From NCBI GenBank assembly GCA_016939345.1, contig JAFGHG010000196.1, positions 1 to 24,037 on the forward strand: a stretch of DNA of 24,037 bases, written 5' to 3'. The stretch comes from Candidatus Omnitrophota bacterium. Its GTDB lineage: Bacteria; Omnitrophota; Gorgyraeia; Duberdicusellales; 4484-171. This document shows positions 8,151-14,264 of the stretch, piece by piece. Every line of letters begins with the position of its first letter. Within the stretch, counting starts at the first letter, position 1. The notes under the pieces were generated by a model. The model searched no databases and was not told where the DNA came from. It worked only from the letters and a program-made list of their open reading frames with translations. The position numbers were made by a program, and so were the translations under genes.

Positions 8151-9406
8151 GAGGCAGGTCTATTTTCAGGATGTTTATGATTGTTGTTGTTTTTTCTTTG
8201 TCTTTTTCTGTGAGCTCTTTCACCAAGGGCCGTGATGACCTTTATAAAGAGCTGGAGATCTTTGCCGAAGGCTTAGCCGTTATAGAAAAGAAATATGTCG
8301 AGGAGAAAGAGCCACATGACCTTATTTACGGGGCTATGAGCGGCATGCTTTTGTCTCTCGATTCTTACAGCCAGTTTCTTACCCAGGAGGACTATGAAGA
8401 CCTTATAGTTGAGACAGAAGGAAAATTCGGAGGCCTGGGTATAGAAATAACAATAAGAAACGGACTTCTGACAATAGTTTCTCCAATCGAGGATACCCCG
8501 GCCTGGAATGCCGGAGTTGAAGTCGAAGATATTATTGTAAAAATTGACGGCGAGTTAACCAAAGGAATTACCCTGCATGAAGCTGTAGACACTTTGCGCG
8601 GAGACCCGGGCACAGAAGTTACAATTACTGTTTTACACGAGAAAGATAAAACTCTTGAGGATATTACAATAACCAGGGATATCATAAAGATAAAAGATAT
8701 TAAATATGCCACGGTTTTAGAAGATGGGATAGGATATGTGAGGATTGCAGAATTTCGCGAGAAGACCTCTGATGACCTAGCTGTTGCCCTTAAAGAGCTT
8801 TCGGACAAAGGATTGGAGGGCTTGATAATAGACGTCCGCTACAATCCAGGCGGTCTTCTTTCATCAGCTATAGATATCTCAAGTCAATTTATCGAGGAAG
8901 GCAAAACAATAGTATCCACAAAATCAAGGAGTGAAAAAGAAAGAGTTTATACATCGGTACCTTTTAAGAAGAAGTATCTCGATATACCGATCATTGTCTT
9001 GATAAATAAGGGAAGCGCATCTGGAAGCGAAATCCTGGCTGCTGCCCTAAGAGAAAACAATAAAGCTATTCTTCTGGGAGAAACAAGCTTCGGTAAGGGC
9101 TCGGTCCAGACAATAATCCCTCTCTCCGATGGTTCAGCAATGCGACTGACCACCTCAAAATATTATACGCCAAACGGCACCAGTATCCACGAAAAAGGCA
9201 TTGATCCAGATATCGAGGTCGCCAGAGAGATGATAGAGAAAACAGAAGATAATGTTTTTGAAAACCTAAAAGAAAAAGAAAAAGACAATAATAATAAAGA
9301 AAACCCTGAAAAAGAGCCTCTAAAGCATGAGTTTGACTATAAAAAAGACAATCAGATACTAAGAGCCCTTGATCTATTAAAAGGTCTTCTTGTATTTAAA
9401 GGCTAA
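8147..9406 (+). CDS. ctpA: C-terminal processing peptidase, S41 family (CtpA-like)
   Basis: This is an exported serine protease of the tail-specific/CtpA family, which degrades or trims periplasmic proteins from the C-terminus. The N-terminus is a signal peptide (basic MRGR, hydrophobic core at about residues 10-22). The order is then a helical cap, a PDZ domain (about 95-180) and the S41 catalytic domain (about 185-360). The dyad is Ser292 (KGSASGSE) and Lys317 (SFGKGSVQ), with the usual 25-residue separation. The tail (about 365-419) is highly charged and Glu/Lys/Asn-rich. ATG 8147 overlaps the gatB stop as ATGA, with Shine-Dalgarno AAAGGAGG at 8132-8139, so the two are translationally coupled. 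The link to gatB is probably positional rather than functional. Confidence 0.95.
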   Translation: MRGRSIFRMFMIVVVFSLSFSVSSFTKGRDDLYKELEIFAEGLAVIEKKYVEEKEPHDLIYGAMSGMLLSLDSYSQFLTQEDYEDLIVETEGKFGGLGIEITIRNGLLTIVSPIEDTPAWNAGVEVEDIIVKIDGELTKGITLHEAVDTLRGDPGTEVTITVLHEKDKTLEDITITRDIIKIKDIKYATVLEDGIGYVRIAEFREKTSDDLAVALKELSDKGLEGLIIDVRYNPGGLLSSAIDISSQFIEEGKTIVSTKSRSEKERVYTSVPFKKKYLDIPIIVLINKGSASGSEILAAALRENNKAILLGETSFGKGSVQTIIPLSDGSAMRLTTSKYYTPNGTSIHEKGIDPDIEVAREMIEKTEDNVFENLKEKEKDNNNKENPEKEPLKHEFDYKKDNQILRALDLLKGLLVFKG

Positions 9407-9442
9407 AAAGTAAAATTTCTTTTTCATTTTTAGTTTTACATT

Positions 9443-9477
9443 CCAGAATGCCTGCCGGCAGGCTGGTTTAATTTTTT
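9443..9477 (+). terminator. Palindromic hairpin plus T-rich tail after ctpA
   Basis: GCCTGCCGGCAGGC (9450-9463) is a perfect palindrome, flanked by CCA at 9443-9445 and TGG at 9464-9466, and followed by TTTAATTTTTT. It fits an intrinsic terminator for the gatCAB-ctpA operon. It also shares its core with the palindrome at 6590-6609, so it may be a repeat element used as a terminator. Confidence 0.55.
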
Positions 9478-9482
9478 AAGAT

Positions 9483-10472
9483 ATGTATACTCTGGGGATA
9501 GAAACATCGTGTGATGAGACTTCAGCCGCGGTACTAAAAGGTTACAAGGTTCTTTCTAATATAACCATATCCTCTTTGCATCAGCATAAAAAATATGGTG
9601 GTGTTGTGCCGGAGATAGCTACCCGGGCACACCTTGCAAACATCGACAAAGTAACTTCTTTAGCCTTAAAAGAATCAGGCTGCAATTTTAAACGATTAAA
9701 GCTGGTTGCTGTTACTAAAAACCCTGGGCTTATCGGTGCTCTGGTGGTAGGCATGAATTTTGCCAAGGCCCTTTCTTTGTCTTTGAATCTGCCGCTGGTA
9801 GGAGTCAATCATCTGCATGCTCATCTTTTTGCGCCCTTTCTCAATAATCTTAAAGAGTTGCGTTTTCCGTTTTTAGGCGTTGTTGTATCCGGCGGCCACA
9901 GTGAATTTTATATGGTAAAGGATTTTGACTGCTTATCGATAATAGGCCAGACCCGTGATGATGCTTGCGGAGAGGTTTATGACAAGCTGTCTGTAAATTA
10001 TGGCTTTAGTTATCCTGGAGGCCCGGTCATCGATAGGCTTTACAACCCCAGATATAAAAAATCATTCCATTTTAAATGCGGCAAGATGGGTTATGATTTA
10101 AGCTTCAGCGGAATAAAAACCGCACTGATATATAAAAAAAAGGAGCTTTCTAAATCCGGAAAGCTTGATTTAAGGACAAAAAAAAAGTTGCTTTCTTCTT
10201 TTCAGTATTCGGTCATCGAGACCATAATATCTACAGTCTTGGAAATTGCAAAAGATACAGGTGTCAGAAGGATAGTCTTTGGAGGAGGGGTGGTTGCTAA
10301 CAGCCTTCTTCGCCAGCGCCTGCTGGAAGTATCTTCTCAAGGTTTAAGAGTATTCCTGCCGGATTTAGAGTATTCAGCAGATAATGCAGCTATTGTTGCA
10401 GGATTAGGTTTTTACCTGTATAATAAAAAAGGCTTAAAGCATAGCCTTGGACTTAAACCAGAGTCAAACTAA
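9483..10472 (+). CDS. tsaD: tRNA N6-adenosine threonylcarbamoyltransferase TsaD
   Basis: TsaD (Kae1/YgjD/Gcp family) transfers the threonylcarbamoyl group to A37 of ANN-decoding tRNAs, working with TsaB, TsaE and TsaC. The ASKHA fold begins with GIETSCDETSAAV. The metal-binding HLHAH motif is at His110/His114, and the late ligand Asp300 lies in YSADNAAI. The VVSGGHSE motif and the DDACGEVYDK segment are also present. The 329-residue length is typical. ATG 9483 has no clear Shine-Dalgarno. The other t6A genes are not in this window. Two bases separate its stop from the MgtC-family gene, suggesting co-transcription. Confidence 0.97.
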   Translation: MYTLGIETSCDETSAAVLKGYKVLSNITISSLHQHKKYGGVVPEIATRAHLANIDKVTSLALKESGCNFKRLKLVAVTKNPGLIGALVVGMNFAKALSLSLNLPLVGVNHLHAHLFAPFLNNLKELRFPFLGVVVSGGHSEFYMVKDFDCLSIIGQTRDDACGEVYDKLSVNYGFSYPGGPVIDRLYNPRYKKSFHFKCGKMGYDLSFSGIKTALIYKKKELSKSGKLDLRTKKKLLSSFQYSVIETIISTVLEIAKDTGVRRIVFGGGVVANSLLRQRLLEVSSQGLRVFLPDLEYSADNAAIVAGLGFYLYNKKGLKHSLGLKPESN

Positions 10473-10474
10473 TC

Positions 10475-10912
10475 ATGAATATCTTTACTACAGCTTTTAG
10501 GCTTGTTCTGGCCTTTGTTTGCGGTAGTATAATAGGCTTGGAAAGAGAGGTTAAAAGGGGACCGGCAGGCCTTAGGACCCATATTTTAGTATGTATGGGA
10601 GCAACCTTAATAATGCTGGTATCTATTTATATTTATGATATATATAAGGATATAGCTACGGTTGATCCGGGCAGAATAGCTGCCGGAGTCGTTACTGGAA
10701 TTGGCTTTCTCGGAGCAGGTACTATCATGCGCAGCCCCGAGAGGGTCAGGGGTCTTACAACAGCAGCAAGCATCTGGATCAGTTCAGCTATCGGCCTGGC
10801 AATAGGCTGTGGTTATATCAGCGGAGCATTACTGGCAACGGTCATTACTTTTTTTGCTCTTTCAGTTTTAAAAAAGATAGAAGACTTGGAAATAAAAAGA
10901 AAAGAAGATTAA
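10475..10912 (+). CDS. MgtC/SapB family inner-membrane protein (short form)
   Basis: This is an inner-membrane protein of the MgtC/SapB family. Members are linked to Mg2+ homeostasis and, in pathogens, to survival in the host; most have no defined transport activity. The family signature is clear: GSIIGLEREVKRGPAGLRTHILVCMGATL at about residues 17-45, then GRIAAGVVTGIGFLGAGTIM (about 66-85) and VRGLTTAASIWISSAIGLA. Four or five hydrophobic segments span the 145 residues. It lacks the cytoplasmic C-terminal domain of Salmonella MgtC and ends in a short charged tail. It starts 2 bp after tsaD, with no Shine-Dalgarno of its own. Nothing in the sequence ties it to a particular ion. Confidence 0.9.
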   Translation: MNIFTTAFRLVLAFVCGSIIGLEREVKRGPAGLRTHILVCMGATLIMLVSIYIYDIYKDIATVDPGRIAAGVVTGIGFLGAGTIMRSPERVRGLTTAASIWISSAIGLAIGCGYISGALLATVITFFALSVLKKIEDLEIKRKED

Positions 10913-10939
10913 GGCCATATAATTAACAGGGGGTGGGTC

Positions 10940-11431
10940 ATGGTAAGAAGAAGGGAAGAAGAGAAATTTCTTGATGTGAGCGCTGCAATGCAGGGCAGTT
11001 TAGTTTTCTCTGATCCGGTAAACCTACGGATAAATGGAAAATTCGAAGGCACTCTCACTACAAAGGGCAATCTTATTATCGGCCGTTCAGCAGATGTAAA
11101 AGCTGACATAATAGGGGAGAACATAACTGTATCCGGTCAAGTCCGGGGCAACATAACAGCAAGCGCCGTTCTTTCTTTGACCGCTTCAGCCAGGGTCATC
11201 GGCAACGTAGAGATAGCCGGTTTGAGCATTGAAGAAGGAGCTGTCTTTAACGGAAAATGTAAAATGATCGAAGGAAAGATTTCTCTGGAAGAGCTTTCAG
11301 ATTATCTTTCAATAGAAGAGAATAAGATTATGGAATGGGTTGAGGGCGGCAAGATACCAGTTGAGAGCGAAGGCGACAAATTACTTTTTGACCGCAAGGA
11401 AGTAGAGACCTGGATCGCCCGCAAAAACTGA
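10940..11431 (+). CDS. Bactofilin with C-terminal excisionase-like HTH domain
   Basis: Residues about 13-107 are a bactofilin (polymer-forming cytoskeletal protein). They contain repeating short beta-strand units rich in G, N and V (NLRINGKFEGTL, GQVRGNITA, VIGNVEIAG), as expected of a right-handed beta-helix that forms filaments. Bactofilins usually end in a short disordered tail. Here residues about 113-161 instead form a helix-turn-helix of the MerR/excisionase (HTH_17) type: SLEELSDYLSIEENKIMEWV, then a basic/Gly turn, LLFDRKEVETWI. The neighbour at 11518 carries a similar HTH. The Shine-Dalgarno is an AGGGGGT-like run at about 10928-10934. The beta-helix assignment is secure; DNA binding by the tail is inference, since such domains can also bind proteins or peptides. 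Confidence 0.88.
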   Translation: MVRRREEEKFLDVSAAMQGSLVFSDPVNLRINGKFEGTLTTKGNLIIGRSADVKADIIGENITVSGQVRGNITASAVLSLTASARVIGNVEIAGLSIEEGAVFNGKCKMIEGKISLEELSDYLSIEENKIMEWVEGGKIPVESEGDKLLFDRKEVETWIARKN

Positions 11432-11493
11432 TAAATAGGCTGATTTAGAGATTCACCCGGTTTTATATCCTTATTCTGCTTTGCTTGCCTGTA

Positions 11494-11499
11494 TATAAT
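11494..11499 (+). promoter_or_regulatory. -10-like TATAAT close to the HTH-membrane gene start
   Basis: TATAAT at 11494-11499 has a weak -35 match (TTATTC, 11471-11476) at 17-bp spacing. Transcription would begin near 11506, only about 12 nt before ATG 11518, which lacks a Shine-Dalgarno. A near-leaderless transcript is therefore possible. Predicted only. Confidence 0.4.
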
Positions 11500-11517
11500 C
11501 TAGTTAAAATAATTTTT

Positions 11518-11826
11518 ATGAAAGAAAAACTTTTTACTACAAGAGAGGCATCTCATTTTCTGGGTATTTCTGAAAAAGAGATAATCGAATTGGCTAATGC
11601 CAATCTTATGGCCCATTTTAAGCTTGGCGGAGAATTCTTGCGCTTTAAACAGGATGACTTGATTAGAATAAAACCTGTTATTAAGAAAAAATACAACCTT
11701 CCTGACAAAAGACGTCACCACCCTGAAGCGCTTAGGGAATTTTTTTATTTTAATGATTTTTACCTTGTCTCAGGTATCATTATTCTGGCCCTGCTCTGGT
11801 TTATAATTAAAGATTTTTTTGCCTGA
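11518..11826 (+). CDS. Small membrane-anchored protein with excisionase-like HTH
   Basis: This is a 102-residue protein whose residues about 6-50 resemble an HTH_17/MerR-like domain (FTTREASHFLGISEKEIIEL, then LGGEFLRFKQDDLIRI). A basic linker follows (KKKYNLPDKRRHH, about 57-68), then one hydrophobic segment near the C-terminus (about 81-97). The predicted layout is a cytoplasmic HTH tethered to the inner membrane by its tail. I chose ATG 11518; an upstream TTG at 11485 would add 11 residues that are not family-like and would lie across the TATAAT element. Its HTH resembles the tail of the bactofilin 86 bp upstream, suggesting duplication or a joint role. It has no recognised family name, and its function is unknown. 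Confidence 0.7.
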   Translation: MKEKLFTTREASHFLGISEKEIIELANANLMAHFKLGGEFLRFKQDDLIRIKPVIKKKYNLPDKRRHHPEALREFFYFNDFYLVSGIIILALLWFIIKDFFA

Positions 11827-11892
11827 TTGCTTTTACCTGCCGCCCGGGCCCTTCATTTGTAATTACAAGAACTGTTTAACCTTGGAGGAAAA

Positions 11893-12213
11893 ATGATTAC
11901 TTACCAAGACTTTTCTAAACTGGACTTAAGGGTAGCCAAGATCATTGAAGCCCAGATTCATCCTGATGCCGACAAACTGCTGGTTCTCAAGGTCGATATC
12001 GGCGAAAAAGAGGTTCAGCTTGTCGCTGGGATAAAAGACTTTTATGAATCAGATGAGTTGATAGGTAAGAAGATTGCCGTATTGACAAATCTCGAGCCTA
12101 GAAAAATAAGGGGATATGAATCCCAGGGCATGCTTTTAGCAGCAAGCCAGGGAGAGTCTCTAAGTGTCCTGACCGTTGATAAAGATATCGCCGAAGGCAG
12201 CAAAATCAGTTAA
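11893..12213 (+). CDS. Stand-alone tRNA-binding OB-fold protein (MetRS C-terminal/CsaA-like)
   Basis: The protein is a single tRNA-binding OB-fold of the EMAPII/Arc1p type, as found at the C-terminus of methionyl-tRNA synthetase and in free-standing CsaA or Trbp111. Signature segments are FSKLDLRVAKIIEAQIHPDADKL (about residues 6-28), QLVAGIKDFY (about 44-53) and AVLTNLEPRKIRGYESQGMLLAAS (about 65-88). These match the MetRS C-terminal dimerisation domain closely. At 106 residues it has no catalytic core. It either acts as a separate MetRS beta subunit or as a general tRNA-binding or chaperone-like protein. The Shine-Dalgarno GGAGG (11884-11888) sits 4 nt before ATG. No metG catalytic gene lies in the window. 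Confidence 0.88.
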   Translation: MITYQDFSKLDLRVAKIIEAQIHPDADKLLVLKVDIGEKEVQLVAGIKDFYESDELIGKKIAVLTNLEPRKIRGYESQGMLLAASQGESLSVLTVDKDIAEGSKIS

Positions 12214-12219
12214 TAAATT

Positions 12220-12335
12220 GCGTATCTAGTGAAGCGTGAAACGTATTTCGTTTAAAAAAGAGAGGTATGCAATGGAAATAGAACAAACAAAATATTTATT
12301 AATTTTTTCCTACGAGATACGCTTCACAAGATACG
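12220..12335 (+). repeat. Inverted repeat of ACGAGAT-type heptamers before yjbQ
   Basis: CGTATCTAGTGAAGCGT (12221-12237) pairs with ACGCTTCACAAGATACG (12319-12335) with one mismatch in 17. A second pairing, CGTATTTCGT (12242-12251) with ACGAGATACG (12312-12321), is offset by a 7-nt insertion in the left arm, one repeat unit. The right arm continues as ACGAGAT/ACGAGAA up to the ATG at 12349. The loop of about 60 nt is A/T-rich. No Shine-Dalgarno is visible before yjbQ. Confidence 0.8.
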
Positions 12336-12348
12336 AGATACGAGAAAT

Positions 12349-12759
12349 ATGCAGACCGAATATATTAAATTAAGTACAAAAGGCAACTGCGACATTATAG
12401 ATATAACTTCTGATTTGCAGTCAATAGTCGAGAAAAAAAATATAGAAGATGGTATCCTTTTTATTTCTGTAATCGGTTCTACTGCCGGGCTCACTACCAT
12501 GGAGCATGAACCCGGCCTGGTTAAGGATTTAAAGAATATTTTCGAAGAGCTTTTGCCTTACAGAGACGATTATGCCCATAACTTTACCTGGTCTGATGAT
12601 AACGGCCACTCACATCTACGCAGTTCTTTTATAAAGACTTCGATATTTATTTCAGTAACTAAATCTAAGCTTGATTTAGGAACCTGGCAGCAATTGGTTT
12701 TAATTGATTTTGATACCCGGCCCCGGGATAGAAAGTTAGTAGTTAAAATAATAGATTAG
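12349..12759 (+). CDS. YjbQ/UPF0047 family protein
   Basis: This belongs to the YjbQ (UPF0047) family, small beta-rich proteins. They are often annotated 'secondary thiamine-phosphate synthase' because some members rescue thiamine-phosphate synthase mutants; the physiological reaction is uncertain. Conserved blocks are visible: IGSTAGLTTMEHEPGLVKDL (about residues 42-61), HNFTWSDDNGHSHLRSS (about 77-93, with His77, His87, His89 as likely active-site residues), and LGTWQQLVLIDFDTRPRDRKL (about 110-130). The 136-residue length is normal. The ATG directly follows heptamer units instead of a Shine-Dalgarno. Neighbours give no pathway hint, as no thiamine gene is present. Confidence 0.92.
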   Translation: MQTEYIKLSTKGNCDIIDITSDLQSIVEKKNIEDGILFISVIGSTAGLTTMEHEPGLVKDLKNIFEELLPYRDDYAHNFTWSDDNGHSHLRSSFIKTSIFISVTKSKLDLGTWQQLVLIDFDTRPRDRKLVVKIID

Positions 12760-12770
12760 GGTATAGGCTA

Positions 12771-12828
12771 TTGGGTTTAGGATTAGGGATTAATTCCTTT
12801 TAATTATAAACCCTAACCCTAAGCCCAA
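12771..12828 (+). repeat. Telomere-like inverted repeat before the exonuclease gene
   Basis: TTGGGTTTAGGATTAGGG (12771-12788) pairs with CCCTAACCCTAAGCCCAA (12811-12828): 16 of 18 positions are complementary and one of the other two is a possible G-U pair. The 22-nt A/T-rich loop itself has partial self-complementarity. Units are GGGTTTA/GGATTAG-like. The right arm ends 6 nt before the ATG at 12835, and weaker pairing could extend into the start codon. Confidence 0.8.
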
Positions 12829-12834
12829 GATACT

Positions 12835-13653
12835 ATGGATATATCAAAAAACATAAACGATTATAACCTGGCATTTCTTGATCTTGAAACTACTGGCTTA
12901 GATGTGGTCATGGGCGATGCGATCTGTGAGATAGGTGCTCTTAAAGTCAAGGATAAAAGGATTATAGATAAATTCCACACCTTAGTTAATCCCGGAAAAA
13001 GTGTGCCCATAGAAGCTTATAAGGTACATAAAATATCTGATGAGGAGTTAAAATTTGCCCCTTTATTTGAAAAGGTAGCTGATAAAGTCAAAATCTTCCT
13101 TAATGACTCGGTCGTATGCGCCTATAATGTAGGTTTTGATATGGGCTTTCTAGACTACCAGCTTAAGAATGCCGGCTTAGAGCCTCTTTTTATACCGGCG
13201 ATTGATATACTTTCTATGGCCAGAGACAGTCTTGTTTTAAACCGCTACAACCTTGAGAGCGTAGCCCAGCACCTTGGCATTGACTGCAGTAATGGCCTGC
13301 ATCGGGCCCTCGATGATTCGATGGTGGCTTACCAGGTATTTTTCCGGCTCATTGAAATATATCGAGAAAAAGGCATAGAAAAACTTAATGATTTTGTTTC
13401 TCTTTACGGCTTCAGCAATGATATAGTCAAGACACAGGACAGGGTTAAGGCAGAGCTTATTAAAGACGCCATAAGCCGTCAGCAGAAGGTTTACCTTAAG
13501 CATTTCTCGGCCAACAAGGTTATCGAGAATGAGAGGGTTTTGCCTTTGCGCATTTTGGAGGAAAACCGCCGTTTTTTCCTTCTTTATCAGGGCCAAGGTG
13601 ACAATTCTTGCCGCATCTGCTCAAACCGTATATTGGATATAGTAATAACCTGA
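12835..13653 (+). CDS. DEDDh 3'-5' exonuclease with C-terminal WYL-like domain
   Basis: Residues about 10-175 form a DnaQ/RNase T-type exonuclease domain. The DEDDh residues are Asp16 and Glu18 (FLDLETTG), Asp102 (YNVGFD), and His156 and Asp161 (HRALDDS), so it should be an active 3'-5' nuclease. A linker (about 178-205) leads to residues about 207-271, which match the WYL pattern: an initial helix (LIKDAISRQQ), a beta strand, ERVLPLRIL, the RFFLL segment at the W-Y-L position and CSNRILDI at the end. WYL domains bind ligands or nucleic acid in regulators of CRISPR and DNA-damage systems. No Shine-Dalgarno precedes the ATG. It could be a polymerase III epsilon-like or a repair nuclease; it has no polymerase or helicase domain attached. 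Confidence 0.88.
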   Translation: MDISKNINDYNLAFLDLETTGLDVVMGDAICEIGALKVKDKRIIDKFHTLVNPGKSVPIEAYKVHKISDEELKFAPLFEKVADKVKIFLNDSVVCAYNVGFDMGFLDYQLKNAGLEPLFIPAIDILSMARDSLVLNRYNLESVAQHLGIDCSNGLHRALDDSMVAYQVFFRLIEIYREKGIEKLNDFVSLYGFSNDIVKTQDRVKAELIKDAISRQQKVYLKHFSANKVIENERVLPLRILEENRRFFLLYQGQGDNSCRICSNRILDIVIT

Positions 13654-13712
13654 TTATCTATAGACCGATCACACAAAGCCAGGCTTAAGCAAAGGCTGGT
13701 TGAGGAAATTGC

Positions 13713-13741
13713 TTTACAATAAAGGGTTATTTATTTACAAT
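13713..13741 (+). promoter_or_regulatory. Sigma-70-type promoter for the lrp-aminotransferase operon
   Basis: TTTACA (13713-13718), a 17-bp spacer and TACAAT (13736-13741) match the consensus at 5 of 6 positions each. Both elements are part of the octamer TTTACAAT, repeated at 13713-13720 and 13734-13741, 21 bp apart. The start site would be near 13748, giving a leader of about 34 nt with Shine-Dalgarno GGAGGT at 13770-13775. Confidence 0.65.
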
Positions 13742-13781
13742 GTTAGATTATATGGGGTAATAGAAAAACGGAGGTAGGATT

Positions 13782-14261
13782 ATGGAAGACATTTTAGAAA
13801 TACTAGAAAGCAATGCCCGGATTTCTTTGAAAGACCTGGCTAAATTGACCGGAAAAGGCGAGAAAGAAATAGAGAAAGCTATTAAAAATTATGAAAAAAA
13901 AGGCACCATCGTTAAATATAAAACTCTGATAAATAAGAGTAAAATCCAAGGCGAAGCCGGGGTAGTTGCTTTAATTGAAGTGCAAGTAACTCCTCAAAAA
14001 GATGTTGGTTTTGATCTAATAGCTGAAAGGATATATCAATTTCCAGAAGTAAAAAGCTGTTTTTTGCTTTCCGGGACCTATGATCTTCTTTTGGTGGTAG
14101 AGGGCCCGGATATCCATACGGTTGCCAGTTTTGTTGCTGAAAAGCTTTCACCTTTAAGTTCGGTAAGAGGGACTGCCACACACTTCATGTTAAAAAAATA
14201 TAAAGAAGACGGGGTTACCCTGGTTAAAAAGGAAAAGAACAAAAGATTACCGATTAGCTAA
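13782..14261 (+). CDS. Lrp/AsnC family transcriptional regulator
   Basis: This is a feast/famine regulator, a DNA-binding protein that senses an amino acid. The N-terminal helix-turn-helix (about residues 3-50; ISLKDLAKLTGKGEKEIEKAI) is followed by a RAM ligand-binding and oligomerisation domain (about 62-142; VVALIEVQVTP, SCFLLSGTYDLLLVVEG, RGTATHFML). The 159-residue length is typical. A strong Shine-Dalgarno (GGAGGT, 13770-13775) fixes the start. The aminotransferase gene follows 3 bp after the stop. In Bacillus subtilis an Lrp-type gene (alaR) similarly precedes an alanine transaminase gene (alaT). By analogy it probably controls this operon, possibly through its own promoter at 13713; the effector cannot be named. 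Confidence 0.93.
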   Translation: MEDILEILESNARISLKDLAKLTGKGEKEIEKAIKNYEKKGTIVKYKTLINKSKIQGEAGVVALIEVQVTPQKDVGFDLIAERIYQFPEVKSCFLLSGTYDLLLVVEGPDIHTVASFVAEKLSPLSSVRGTATHFMLKKYKEDGVTLVKKEKNKRLPIS

Positions 14262-14264
14262 ACT

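Noticed and set aside
8392..8808. 138-residue open frame on the minus strand inside ctpA
   Set aside because: Serine/isoleucine-rich composition typical of antisense to a coding gene, no family resemblance, and entirely covered by a well-supported protease gene.
12272..12373. Short frame starting ATG at 12272 with AGAGG upstream, running into yjbQ
   Set aside because: It would encode 33 residues, mostly translated heptamer repeat (SYEIRFTRYEIREI). Kept only as a remote possibility of an upstream ORF.
12771..12828. True telomere or linear replicon end
   Set aside because: Only a short inverted repeat with mixed 6-7-nt units between two intact genes, no array and no replicon end.
13677..13702. 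Terminator after the exonuclease gene (AGCC...GGCT pairing)
   Set aside because: No stable stem with a sensible loop and no T-run follows.
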